Shown here one piece after another: positions 15,930 to 24,182 of a DNA stretch of 36,134 bases. The notes under the pieces are model-generated. The model searched no databases, had not been told where the DNA came from, and saw nothing but the letters and a program-made list of their open reading frames with translations. The stretch covers positions 1-36,134 of the forward strand of contig CABMCA010000014.1 of NCBI GenBank assembly GCA_902384525.1, written 5' to 3'. Both the position numbers and the translations under genes were made by a program. Within the stretch, counting starts at the first letter, position 1; the number at the start of each line of letters is the position of its first letter. Source of the DNA: an uncultured archaeon. GTDB lineage: Archaea; Halobacteriota; Methanosarcinia; Methanosarcinales; Methanoperedenaceae.

Positions 15930-17669
15930 TTGAACTACACAGATCTTTTATTGCCACTGTTCTTATTCTACTGGCTCATTGTCGTGATCCTTAACAGGCG
16001 CGGGATACTGGCAAAATATAATATAACTGCTTATGGACCATTACTGATGATCCGCACAACGAAAGGACAGGAATTTCTTGACAGGCTTGCAGTTCATAAA
16101 ACATTCTGGAGAACATTTGCCAATATCGGGCTGCCTGCTATGCTTCTCGGTATGCTGATAATGTTTCTACTGATACTGTTCATCGACTACTCACTGATAA
16201 CATCATTCCAGACGCAGACAGTGCCCCAGCCCACCAAATTCAACGAACCCCGCAATATTTTCCTCATCCCCGGAATTAATGAATATATCCCATTGTACTG
16301 GGGGGCAATTGCATTGATCGTAACGCTCATGGTACATGAGTTTTCCCATGCAATCCTTTGCAAAGTGGAAGGTATCAAGGTAAAATCCATGGGAATATTG
16401 CTGGCTCTTGTCCCTGTGGGTGGTTTTGCGGAACCTGACGAAGAACAGTTGCTGGGGAAAAAGGAAGACAGAACCGATATAGAAAAAGAATCCCCGGCTG
16501 AAGAATCCCGGGCAGGTGTACCCGCAACAGAAGAACCTGCTGAACCAAAGCGAATAGCCACCCGCAGCGAGCGCGTGCGAGTGCTTACGGCAGGAGTAAT
16601 GGCTAATTTTGTCACAGCAATTATTGCTTTTTTCCTGTTTTTCACATTACTTGGCTCTATTTCAACAGTGGGAGACGTAATGGTCACAACGGTTATCCCT
16701 GGCTCTCCTGCACAACTTGCTGGCGTTAACCAGAGCATGATATTGACAGGAATAAATGATATTAAAGTCGATAATGCATCCGATTTTCTTTCATATGCCA
16801 GTACGATCACACCCGGCAGCAATGTAAAATTGAATCTGGTTGAGAACGGTGTACCAAAAGAAATAAATCTGATAGCTTCCGGGAAAAATGTTACACTTGC
16901 AGGCGTAAAGGTATTGACCGTAACAGAAGGCTCGGCTGCCCAGACTGCTGGAATAAAGGAAGACATGATAATAACCAGAATAGATGATACTGAGATCAAA
17001 GAGCTCAAAGATTTCATCAATTTCATGAATTCCACAAAAGAGGGGCAGAAAATCGATATATATCTATTAAGTAACAGCTCTCTTAATGCTTCAACTGAAG
17101 TGTTCAAAGGTGTTGAACTTGGAAAAAATCCCTCCCATGTGAATACCAATAAAGGTTTCCTTGGTGTATCCTATTCTCCTGAACAGGGAGCAGTAAGTTA
17201 TTCCATCGGGATGGGGATAGGTGAATTCCAGGCAAAAACATATCTTAATATGTTGAAGAGTATCCCATCGTTAATGACCGGGATATATGGATGGGTAATT
17301 ATATTTGGCCTTCCAATATTTGGCTTTGCCGGTGAGGGATTCCCCGGCTTTAGTGGCATGCTAATGAATTTTTATGAGCCCACAGGCTGGGTAGCAGTGT
17401 TCGGTGTAGTTGTGTTCTGGATGTTAAATACCCTGTTGTGGATCGGATGGATGAATTTCTATGCCGGCCTATTTAACTGCCTTCCAGCAGTACCTCTTGA
17501 TGGCGGGCATGTGTTCCGCGATGTCATGACTTCATTCCTGTCAAAGGTGTTCGGAGATGGCGAGAAAGTGGAAAGGATATCCAACGCGATCGTGCTGGTA
17601 TTTGCAGTATTGATCCTTTTGTCTTTTGTGTTCGTGATGATAGCGCCATACGCAGCGCATGGATTTTAA
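15930..17669 (+). CDS. M50-family membrane metalloprotease with PDZ domains (site-2 protease type)
   Basis: This 579-residue protein has N-terminal membrane helices (about 5-22 and 68-88), then HEFSH (136-140) in a membrane segment as the zinc-binding, catalytic motif. A charged linker (170-210) follows, then a helix ending near 230, two PDZ-like domains (about 240-310 and 315-400), and C-terminal helices with LPAVPLDGGHVFRD, which supplies the third zinc ligand. Family members cut substrates inside the membrane after a first cleavage by another protease, often releasing a regulator. Initiation is at TTG 15930, with a GGAG about 8 bases upstream and no nearby ATG. Its substrate is not evident from neighbours. 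Confidence 0.9.
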   Translation: MNYTDLLLPLFLFYWLIVVILNRRGILAKYNITAYGPLLMIRTTKGQEFLDRLAVHKTFWRTFANIGLPAMLLGMLIMFLLILFIDYSLITSFQTQTVPQPTKFNEPRNIFLIPGINEYIPLYWGAIALIVTLMVHEFSHAILCKVEGIKVKSMGILLALVPVGGFAEPDEEQLLGKKEDRTDIEKESPAEESRAGVPATEEPAEPKRIATRSERVRVLTAGVMANFVTAIIAFFLFFTLLGSISTVGDVMVTTVIPGSPAQLAGVNQSMILTGINDIKVDNASDFLSYASTITPGSNVKLNLVENGVPKEINLIASGKNVTLAGVKVLTVTEGSAAQTAGIKEDMIITRIDDTEIKELKDFINFMNSTKEGQKIDIYLLSNSSLNASTEVFKGVELGKNPSHVNTNKGFLGVSYSPEQGAVSYSIGMGIGEFQAKTYLNMLKSIPSLMTGIYGWVIIFGLPIFGFAGEGFPGFSGMLMNFYEPTGWVAVFGVVVFWMLNTLLWIGWMNFYAGLFNCLPAVPLDGGHVFRDVMTSFLSKVFGDGEKVERISNAIVLVFAVLILLSFVFVMIAPYAAHGF

Positions 17670-17704
17670 TAAACGCAAATCAAGAGCAGACACAGGTAAA
17701 ATCA

Positions 17705-18081
17705 TTACCTGATCCTCTCTATTATCCCATCAAACCCGCCACCAAAACTCGCAAGATGCTGAATACCCCTGATTTTTCATTAACTCTATCGTGGAACAAT
17801 CCGTAAAACTCAACTTTTTATCTGCATATTTCACAAAACTGTTCCAGCTTTTCTCCAGTATATCCTCATCCACAAAAATGAGATTAATAAACCGCACAAT
17901 ATCTTTGTCTCCATTTCCGAGTATCAGATCCCTGACTCTTATCGCTTTACTGGTCTGAGGTAAATGCCGCACCATATTTATTTGTCAGGATTTCTTCAAC
18001 AATATGAGTGGCCGGGATATGACGCTCGTCCCTCTTGTTAACATATGCGATGAATATCCCGGTATCTATGAAAACACTCAT
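17705..18081 (-). pseudogene. PIN-domain toxin, broken by deletion and frameshifts
   Basis: From ATG 18081 the frame gives a PIN N-terminus (MSVFIDTGIFIAYVNKRDER, then EEILTNKYGAAFTSD) but stops at TAA 17947-17949 after 44 residues. The following part in another frame gives TSKAIRVRDLILGNG and KLSFTDCSTIELMKNQG. The final piece IQHLASFGGGFDGIIERIR fits only in a third frame, after a run of four G. Compared with complete PIN proteins, a stretch including the second conserved acidic residue (the usual DE after TSD) is missing. With one deletion and two frame changes it cannot be functional as written. It overlaps the upstream antitoxin gene in an ATGA. Confidence 0.8.
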
Positions 18082-18260
18082 TTTTCAGCCCCATAAACTA
18101 CCATATCGATCTCTTTTTCAGTCGTAATGACGCCCCAATCGCCCTGGAGACTTTTTATTTTCTTCATCTCTTTTTCAGAAAGCGGAAGTTTAAGAAGCCT
18201 GGCAAAAAAATTCTCTTTTTTTGATCGTGTAAACTCTATGATACTGGAGAACAACTCCAT
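18078..18260 (-). CDS. Small antitoxin-like protein upstream of the broken PIN toxin
   Basis: This 60-residue protein contains a hydrophobic first helix (MELFSSIIEFTRS) and a second part SEKEMKKIKSLQGDWGVITTEKEIDM. Its stop overlaps the toxin ATG by 4 bases, the usual layout for a VapBC-type operon, which is the main reason for the assignment. I do not recognise a named antitoxin family with confidence. With the toxin broken it is probably a leftover or a free regulator. Confidence 0.6.
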   Translation of the reverse strand: MELFSSIIEFTRSKKENFFARLLKLPLSEKEMKKIKSLQGDWGVITTEKEIDMVVYGAEK

Positions 18261-18266
18261 TATTGT

Positions 18267-18542
18267 TCATACTTTATATTTTATATATATTAATACTGTT
18301 ATGGTAATGACCAGAGCTAATATGATTATAAAGGATAGATGGTTACCCTCGAGTACGAAGCCGAAAATCCCGTTATACCCTTCTTCTCCAGACTCGCCCG
18401 GCAGTCCTACTGCGTCTGAAAAGCGCTCTTCTATCCCTTTATCTCCTGTTATACTATAGATGAAAAGGCTCAATGCCACAAATATGAGCACGATAGCCCC
18501 GAATATAATGATCCCCTTTCTATTAATTTGCTGTAGCTGCAA
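18267..18542 (-). CDS. CbiN/NikN-like (PDGLE-type) small membrane subunit of a Ni/Co ECF importer
   Basis: This 91-residue protein has two membrane helices (about 10-30 and 68-88) enclosing an extracellular loop (GDKGIEERFSDAVGLPG). The spacing matches the PDGLE/CbiN-like component that helps the CbiM subunit load metal. The start is TTG at 18542, and the strong Shine-Dalgarno AGGAGGTGAT lies 9 bases before it inside the end of cbiM. It forms a transcription unit with cbiM. The metal (nickel or cobalt) cannot be decided from this subunit. Confidence 0.8.
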   Translation of the reverse strand: MQLQQINRKGIIIFGAIVLIFVALSLFIYSITGDKGIEERFSDAVGLPGESGEEGYNGIFGFVLEGNHLSFIIILALVITITVLIYIKYKV

Positions 18543-18548
18543 CTGGCA

Positions 18549-19184
18549 TCACCTCCTGAAAATGTCAGGCCTGACCCTCATAATATACGAGACCACATAT
18601 CCCGTGATAAAGGCTTCTATGATTGCAACGCCCATGTTGACGGCAGCGATTAGTGAGAGGTCATAGAGCGTAATCGGCTGACTGACGCCCTGTATGCCCG
18701 ATATGAGAATTATCAATATCATCGCAATATTGCCGAAAAGGAGTCCTATTATCGTTCCAATGCCTGCTTTAAAGAACGTATCGAGATTGAACTTTCCAAG
18801 AGCCTTGTATATGCTGTATGAAACTGTAACTTCGGTCATGCTTACGAGTAAGTTCGCTCCAATCATGCCCCATCCGCCATGACCGATCGCGGCCGATAAT
18901 ATGTTTACGATGAGCACAATGATGCCGCCAATCGCTGGCCCGGTAAGTATACCAATAAGGGAGGTCAGGTTCATATGTACACCTCCGAACAGGGGTATGC
19001 TGACCTGGAATATCGCAAATGAGGCGGACGTTAACATCGAAGCCAGCGTTATTGTTCTATTATCTATTTTCTTAACTTTCTTCAGCCAATACAGGCATAA
19101 GCCTAAAATTATGAGGGCTAAAATCCACCATGTAATAATCCATTGTATAGAAAATGCTCCATCCGGGAGATGTATATGTGCCAT
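18549..19184 (-). CDS. cbiM: CbiM/NikM substrate-binding membrane subunit of a Ni/Co ECF importer
   Basis: This 211-residue polytopic membrane protein starts MAHIHLPDGAF. The histidines next to the N-terminus match the metal-binding N-terminal region of CbiM/NikM proteins. The conserved IPLFGGVHMNLTSLIGILTGPAIG supplies another His, and GHGGWGMIGANLL follows. I chose the ATG at 19184, with GAGAGG 4 bases upstream, over a TTG at 19196. Its last sense codons AGG AGG also form the ribosome-binding site for the next gene. A palindromic operator and a TATA box lie 42-68 bases upstream, in the gap behind cbiO. Confidence 0.9.
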   Translation of the reverse strand: MAHIHLPDGAFSIQWIITWWILALIILGLCLYWLKKVKKIDNRTITLASMLTSASFAIFQVSIPLFGGVHMNLTSLIGILTGPAIGGIIVLIVNILSAAIGHGGWGMIGANLLVSMTEVTVSYSIYKALGKFNLDTFFKAGIGTIIGLLFGNIAMILIILISGIQGVSQPITLYDLSLIAAVNMGVAIIEAFITGYVVSYIMRVRPDIFRR

Positions 19185-19225
19185 GTTACCTCTCAAGCAG
19201 AGAAACTACCTCAACAATTATAAAT

Positions 19226-19244
19226 GTTTGGGTATGCCCCAAAC
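19226..19244 (-). promoter_or_regulatory. Palindromic operator in front of cbiM
   Basis: GTTTGGG-TATGC-CCCAAAC is an inverted repeat with 7-bp arms and a 5-base spacer. On the minus strand the TATA box TTATAAAG (plus 19244-19251) abuts it directly, so a bound repressor would block transcription. The same palindrome precedes the regulator gene at 21465-21483. Binding by the DtxR-like protein is inferred. Confidence 0.7.
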
Positions 19245-19276
19245 TTTATAACCCAAAAGAATTTTATCTTTTAATT

Positions 19277-20164
19277 TTACCTTATCATTGAAGCTATGGT
19301 TTTGATCAGTTCATCGGCAGTTATCGGGTAATTTTCCATAGAAATGCCCAGGTTCTTTTTTATTCCCTCGTATATTTGTACGACGTTTGGCTGCCGTAGT
19401 CCCGACTTTTCTATAAGATTTTTATCATAGAATATAGATGAAGGCCTGCCCTCTGCGATAATGGAGCCATCCTTCACAATGCAAACGCGGTCTGATATCC
19501 TAGCTGCCATATCAAGGTCATGGGTTGCTATAACGATGCTGATTCCGTGGTTATTTTTTAAGTTAAGGATGATATTCTCAACCATTTCGGCATGTACTGG
19601 ATCAAGGTCAGATGTGGGTTCATCCATCGCGATTACCTTTGGCCTCATGGCAAGAACTCCGGCAATACAAACCAGTCTTTTTTGACCACCGCTCAGGTAG
19701 CTTGGCATTTTATCTAACAGGTTTTCGGCACCGACTGCTTTTAATGCTCTTATAGCTTCCATCCTATCCTGTTCGATTGTTATTCCCATGTTTATGGGAC
19801 CAAACATAACGTCATCTAATACTGTAGGCGCAAACAGCTGATCATCAGATCTCTGGAATACTACGCCAACATCTCTCCAGATATTTATGTGACTCAGATC
19901 GAGCTTTTTACCCATGACTGTGATGCTACCGCTGGTCGGCCGGAGCAATCCGTTCAAATGTTCGATGAGCGTGGACTTGCCAGATCCATTAGGGCCGCAT
20001 AAAGCCACTATCTCTTTTTCAAGTACCCTGAAACACATTCCATGAATGCCCAAACTTCCGTCAGGATATATGTGGCTCGCACAATCTACATGAATAAGCT
20101 CGTTCGCATCGGCCGTACAAATATTACATACATGTTCATTTTTCATTTTTTGTGAAATTATCAA
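19277..20164 (-). CDS. cbiO: CbiO/NikO ATP-binding subunit of a Ni/Co ECF importer
   Basis: This cytoplasmic ABC ATPase of about 295 residues powers metal uptake. It has Walker A GPNGSGKST, Q-loop VVFQRSDDQLF, signature YLSGGQKRL, Walker B VIAMDEPTSDLD and switch ATHDLD. An N-terminal extension carries two Cys (CNICTAD). AAGGAG lies 8 bases before a TTG at 20164; a GTG at 20173 overlaps that site, and an ATG exists further in, so the exact start is uncertain. The gene follows cbiQ by a few bases and is part of the regulator-cbiQ-cbiO unit. Confidence 0.9.
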   Translation of the reverse strand: MIISQKMKNEHVCNICTADANELIHVDCASHIYPDGSLGIHGMCFRVLEKEIVALCGPNGSGKSTLIEHLNGLLRPTSGSITVMGKKLDLSHINIWRDVGVVFQRSDDQLFAPTVLDDVMFGPINMGITIEQDRMEAIRALKAVGAENLLDKMPSYLSGGQKRLVCIAGVLAMRPKVIAMDEPTSDLDPVHAEMVENIILNLKNNHGISIVIATHDLDMAARISDRVCIVKDGSIIAEGRPSSIFYDKNLIEKSGLRQPNVVQIYEGIKKNLGISMENYPITADELIKTIASMIR

Positions 20165-20176
20165 TCCGATCACTCC

Positions 20177-20983
20177 TTAAAACGGCAATTTAGCGAACCA
20201 TATGAGATATATCATCAGGATCGTAGCCATTAGCATGGTGAAGTATTCACCGATGCCTATTCTCGGTATCCTGGTCGCTGCTACATATCTTCCATTAAAT
20301 CCTCTTGCTTCCATGGCCTTATTGATTCTGTCTGCCCTATCGTACGACCGTATCATAGTCAGCGCAAACACTTCGGCAAACATCTTACTCTGCCTGCGCG
20401 CGCTTTTTAGAAGCCCTCCTCCCCTTGACCTGAGAGCTTTAATCATGGATTCGACCATCTTCAAAGTGATAAAAATAAATCTGTACGACATGAGAAATAC
20501 CTGGTCAATCGGAGAAGGAAATACACGGTATATCATGGCTGAGAAATAATTGTACCTGGTGGTCATAAGGAAAAATAATGAATATGTTACCGATGCGAGC
20601 GATTTAAACAGAAGTGTAAGTAGCAATAGCAGCCCATTATCTGTGATGGTGAGGGGAAGGTATGGCACATCCAAGGAAAATATTGGCTTTCCCGGCTCGT
20701 TCCAAATTAATATTAGAACCAGCGATAGAACAAATATAAAGGGCATCGTATACCATTGGAACAATTTTTTAATAGGCAGGCCCGATAAAAAGTATAATGC
20801 TAAAACTATCAGGTAAAGACACATGGCTAATATGAGACTTTTATCGAGCGAAACAAAAAGTATAATAAGCACAAGCATTAACCCTTTTGTCCATGGGCTG
20901 ATCCTGGAGAACAATGTAGTGCCCTTTTCACTGTAAAATGTGATAAGGTCAAGGTCTGGTATATGGGGGGATAGTTCGCTCAT
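20177..20983 (-). CDS. cbiQ: CbiQ/NikQ transmembrane coupling subunit of a Ni/Co ECF importer
   Basis: This ECF T-component of about 268 residues has several membrane helices (SPWTKGLMLVLIILFVSL, LILAMCLYLIVLALYFLSG) and two cytoplasmic coupling motifs: IKALRSRGGG and INKAMEARGFNGR, matching the Ala-Arg-Gly type contacts with the ATPase. The ATG at 20983 overlaps the regulator stop as ATGA, so I prefer it to a TTG at 20998. The overlap means coupled translation with the regulator. Confidence 0.9.
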   Translation of the reverse strand: MSELSPHIPDLDLITFYSEKGTTLFSRISPWTKGLMLVLIILFVSLDKSLILAMCLYLIVLALYFLSGLPIKKLFQWYTMPFIFVLSLVLILIWNEPGKPIFSLDVPYLPLTITDNGLLLLLTLLFKSLASVTYSLFFLMTTRYNYFSAMIYRVFPSPIDQVFLMSYRFIFITLKMVESMIKALRSRGGGLLKSARRQSKMFAEVFALTMIRSYDRADRINKAMEARGFNGRYVAATRIPRIGIGEYFTMLMATILMIYLIWFAKLPF

Positions 20984-21432
20984 CCGATAATGCCCCAATG
21001 ATTATCATCAGGACAGCAGCAGCATGTATCGTGTTTGATCCTGCCGCAGATTCCCACGTTCGGATGCCCCAGTGAATTGCATATCTTATCGACCACATCC
21101 TTGGATACGAGCCCTTCGAACTTCAAAGCCTCGCCGCAAGCTTCCTGTGCTGTAAGGCCATAATGCGAAAGCATTAATTCTATGATCCTGTGCCGCCTGA
21201 CCAGAAATTCAGCAAACTCCCTGCCCTTTGGAGTCAATCTGACTCCCCTGTACGGAATATGCTCGATAAGGTCGGTTGATGACATCTCCTGGATGGTCTT
21301 AGTTATAGTCGAAGGATCAAGTTTAAAATGCTCCGAGATATCAGTCGTATGTACGATACCATCCTTTTCCAGTATGTACTTCAAATATTCGCCTTTCTTC
21401 GGGCTTAATTCAAAACCATCAATATCTTTCAT
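20980..21432 (-). CDS. DtxR/MntR-family metal-dependent repressor, probably Ni/Co-responsive
   Basis: This 150-residue protein has an N-terminal winged helix (KKGEYLKYILEKDG, HTTDISEHFKLDPSTITKTIQEM, VRLTPKGREFAEFLVRRHRIIELML). A DtxR dimerisation and metal-binding region follows (GEALKFEGLVSKDVVDKICNSLGHP). The C-terminus is rich in Cys and His (CGRIKHDTCCCCPDDNHWG), which may bind metal. It is the first gene of the regulator-cbiQ-cbiO unit and its own promoter carries the same palindrome as cbiM, so it probably represses both when metal is plentiful. ATG 21432 fits the family N-terminus better than a start at 21474. Confidence 0.82.
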   Translation of the reverse strand: MKDIDGFELSPKKGEYLKYILEKDGIVHTTDISEHFKLDPSTITKTIQEMSSTDLIEHIPYRGVRLTPKGREFAEFLVRRHRIIELMLSHYGLTAQEACGEALKFEGLVSKDVVDKICNSLGHPNVGICGRIKHDTCCCCPDDNHWGIIG

Positions 21433-21464
21433 ATGATAAAATACGTTTATGTAGAATAAATAAG

Positions 21465-21483
21465 TTTTGGGCATGCCCCAAAC
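21465..21483 (-). promoter_or_regulatory. Palindromic operator in front of the DtxR-like regulator
   Basis: TTTTGGG-CATGC-CCCAAAC differs from the cbiM site only at the outermost 5' base and one spacer base, keeping the 7+5+7 layout. On the minus strand the TATA box TTTTATAA (plus 21490-21497) lies 6 bases upstream and the ATG 33 bases downstream. This arrangement fits autorepression. Confidence 0.7.
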
Positions 21484-21498
21484 TTGAAATTATAAAAC

Positions 21499-22404
21499 TC
21501 ATTTTCCTGTTAATCTCATTACTACCAGGCTTGCTTCATACAATATTATAAACGGCAGCGCGACCATGACCTGGGTGAACATGGTGGGGTCGGGTGTGAC
21601 CCAGGCTGCGATTATCAGAAGTATGATGTATGCATGCCTCCTGTAATGAGAAAGCGTCTTCCTGGATGTAACCCCAAGATGGACAAGAAAAGTCAATATC
21701 ACGGGTAATTCAAAAGCAATTCCAAGGATTACTGTGGTCATTACAATAAAAGAAATGAATTCATAAATTGAAAAAGTCGCGTTTATCCCCAGGTTCATGG
21801 CGTCCTGATAAAGGAAACTCAGGAAAAATGGTAGCATATAAAAATATGCATATCCTGCGCCAATCAGGAACAAAGCTATTGAAGCAGTTATTGTTAAAAC
21901 AATAAGTAATTTTTTTTCACGTATAAATGGGAGGTTGGTTAGCCTGCCTTTTGCTCCCCTGTAGACGTAATACAGTATGAGAGGAGAGACTACCAGAACA
22001 CCGAATATAAGGGACATCTTGAATTCAAGCATAATTACTTCCATCGGTGTCAGGTAAATAATATTCGGTTTATATAAATACAGGTTCTGGGAAATGTTCA
22101 AAATATCATTGGAGACCCTTGTAAGGTTCTGGGCAATTATGGAATTATTCCCCGAAATAATAGAATTATTATCAGCAAGCCTTTTTGATATCGATGCAAT
22201 TTCATTGGAAATTTCAATCAATTGTTTAGCAGAATCCGGTCTGTCCGGAATGTTCAAACGCCAGAACATATCCGTTTCTATTTTCTTAATTACCTCTCCC
22301 ATATATGAAAAAGACAGGAGCGCTCCTGCTCCGAAAACAGCGACAATATAAATTATTTTTTTTTTAATTTGAGAAATTATTGAAAAAACACCTTCATACG
22401 TCAT
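21499..22404 (-). CDS. tatC: TatC, twin-arginine translocase receptor subunit
   Basis: This 301-residue membrane protein recognises twin-arginine signal peptides and exports folded proteins. The helices include IIYIVAVFGAGALLSFSY, FKMSLIFGVLVVSPLILYYVYRG, a helix ending FLIGAGYAYFYMLPFFLSFLY, and IAFELPVILTFLVHLG. A cytoplasmic loop RKTLSHYRRHAYI and WVTPDPTMFTQ complete the family pattern. It is longer than a usual TatC (about 250), because the first external loop (about residues 40-115) is expanded and rich in Asn/Ser/Ile. One base separates it from nadX upstream. A Tat substrate, the multicopper oxidase, lies about 2 kb away. Confidence 0.93.
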   Translation of the reverse strand: MTYEGVFSIISQIKKKIIYIVAVFGAGALLSFSYMGEVIKKIETDMFWRLNIPDRPDSAKQLIEISNEIASISKRLADNNSIISGNNSIIAQNLTRVSNDILNISQNLYLYKPNIIYLTPMEVIMLEFKMSLIFGVLVVSPLILYYVYRGAKGRLTNLPFIREKKLLIVLTITASIALFLIGAGYAYFYMLPFFLSFLYQDAMNLGINATFSIYEFISFIVMTTVILGIAFELPVILTFLVHLGVTSRKTLSHYRRHAYIILLIIAAWVTPDPTMFTQVMVALPFIILYEASLVVMRLTGK

Positions 22405-22405
22405 T

Positions 22406-23218
22406 TTAAGTCCCTATCTGTAATGGTTCCGTTATCTTTTTCAAAGTTGCGATTGCAGATAGCGCTGCCAGAAGACTTGTCCTTGGATTGTCAGATGACG
22501 GGACATTTTCTATGCGGGATGTGAACATTCCAAAATCCCCGATAACTGTAATTTCATGAAGGTTCCTTGAAGCTTCAGGATCAACAAAAACTTTCACATG
22601 TGTTTTTTCAGCCCCGATCCCTGCAAGGCTCAATGAGGCGGCTACATTGACATTTGCCGGGAATGACCTGACTGCTTCCTTTGCATTTCCTTGAAATATC
22701 AGGGTCTTTTCGTAAAAAGAACTAAGATCAATATTGTTTTCAACGATAAAAGGTGCGCCACTTAATCCTTTCGGGTTTTTTGTGGTTGAAAGAATAACTT
22801 TATCTATTGTCGCTATTGACGCTGATTTTAAACCGTCGATCCCGGCTATGGCTCCTGAAGGCACATAAATCCTGCAATCATTTTTCCTGGCAGCCAAAAT
22901 GAATTCTTTCAACAAATCCGGGTCCATGAGAGCGCCTACACTCATAACCATGAGGTCTTTTCCCCGTTCCAGGACCGAAAGCCCAAGTTCTCTCACTGCG
23001 GCCTGGGAAGCGCATTCCACGACTATATCTGCTTTTGATATTAATTCCAGAGGTTGGGCGATCACAGGTTTATTTTCAAGTGACCCGAACAAATTCTCAC
23101 AATGTTCACTGCTCCTGTCATAAATTGCTACAAGCTGTGCATTTATATTCCCGGTGTCTATAGCCTTACATATCCTGGCGCCTATTGCACCGCAGCCGAT
23201 AACTCCTATTTTAAGCAT
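22406..23218 (-). CDS. nadX: L-aspartate dehydrogenase
   Basis: This 270-residue enzyme oxidises aspartate to iminoaspartate with NAD(P)+, the first step of NAD ring synthesis. It has a Rossmann GVIGCGAIGARI at the start, DIVVECASQAAVRE, VMSVGALMD and VPSGAIAGIDGLKSA. A C-terminal domain includes ALSLAGIGAEKT and HEITVIGDFG. It is divergent from nadC, which catalyses the last step of the same segment; NadA is not in the window. tatC follows one base after its stop, so the two are cotranscribed. Confidence 0.93.
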   Translation of the reverse strand: MLKIGVIGCGAIGARICKAIDTGNINAQLVAIYDRSSEHCENLFGSLENKPVIAQPLELISKADIVVECASQAAVRELGLSVLERGKDLMVMSVGALMDPDLLKEFILAARKNDCRIYVPSGAIAGIDGLKSASIATIDKVILSTTKNPKGLSGAPFIVENNIDLSSFYEKTLIFQGNAKEAVRSFPANVNVAASLSLAGIGAEKTHVKVFVDPEASRNLHEITVIGDFGMFTSRIENVPSSDNPRTSLLAALSAIATLKKITEPLQIGT

Positions 23219-23297
23219 ATATTTCCTGATATGTTTCCTGATAATTTAACAGTAGCCTATAAGTCATCTCTGGATAATTAATTAGAGGGATTTGATT

Positions 23298-24137
23298 ATG
23301 CTATTAACTGAACTGGAACGTTTTGTTGAAGAAGATATCGGCTATGATGATATTTCATGCAATATAATTCCGGATTGCAGGGTCAACGCAGAAGTTATCG
23401 CTAAGGAATTCGGTATTGTTGCAGGATTATCTGAAGCCACGCAGATCTTTGAATATTTTGAAGTTTTTTCGGCTACGGATTTCCAGGATGGGGATATGGT
23501 AAAAGAAAAAGATATAATTTTCAGCCTAGATGGCGGGGCAAGATCAATACTCAGGGCAGAAAGGCTTGCATTGAATTTTCTGGGAAGAATGAGTGGTATC
23601 GCAACCCTTACGCGTGAGTATATGGAAAGAGCTGGCGGGCCAAGGATCGCAGGTACCAGGAAAACAACACCCGGATTCCGGAAATTTGAAAAAAAAGCAA
23701 TAGTTGCGGGGGGCGGAGATCCTCACAGGTATAATCTTTCAGATGCTATCATGATAAAAGATAACCATATTGCTGTGATCGGGCTTGAAAAAGCCATAAC
23801 GGCTGCTAAAAAAGCAGCAAGTTTCACGAAGAAAATAGAAGTTGAAGTGGAAACAGTAGATGATGCAGTCCGTGCGGCAAAAATGGGTGTGGATATCATA
23901 ATGTTCGATAACATGACAGTGAAGGAAATTCAAAAGGCGGTAAAAATACTTGAGGAAAAAGGGCTCAGGGATAATATCACACTTGAAGCATCAGGAGGCA
24001 TAACCATTGAAAACGTGGATAAGTATGGAAGGACAACGATTGATGTTATTTCGATCGGAGCGCTAACACATTCATCGAACTGGCTTGATATCAGCCTTCA
24101 AATTAATCCGGATATACAGGAATCCGAAAGTTTATAG
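23298..24137 (+). CDS. nadC: Nicotinate-nucleotide pyrophosphorylase (quinolinate phosphoribosyltransferase)
   Basis: This 279-residue enzyme makes nicotinate mononucleotide from quinolinate and PRPP. Visible family motifs are EDIGYDDISCN, RSILRAERLALNFLGRMSGIA, TRKTTPGFRKFEKKAI, GGGDPHRYNLSDAIMIKDNH, VEVETVDDA, IMFDNM and LEASGGI. I chose the ATG at 23298 because GAGGG (23285-23289) lies 8 bases upstream; a TTG six bases earlier is possible. It is divergent from nadX. Confidence 0.95.
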   Translation: MLLTELERFVEEDIGYDDISCNIIPDCRVNAEVIAKEFGIVAGLSEATQIFEYFEVFSATDFQDGDMVKEKDIIFSLDGGARSILRAERLALNFLGRMSGIATLTREYMERAGGPRIAGTRKTTPGFRKFEKKAIVAGGGDPHRYNLSDAIMIKDNHIAVIGLEKAITAAKKAASFTKKIEVEVETVDDAVRAAKMGVDIIMFDNMTVKEIQKAVKILEEKGLRDNITLEASGGITIENVDKYGRTTIDVISIGALTHSSNWLDISLQINPDIQESESL

Positions 24138-24182
24138 GAAAGAATAAAATACTCTTGAGGATATCTAAGGCCATGCACCTGC

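Noticed and set aside
16187-17149. 320-codon minus-strand open frame inside the M50 protease gene
   Set aside because: It lies antisense to a gene with clear motifs and has a Ser/Thr-rich composition typical of shadow frames.
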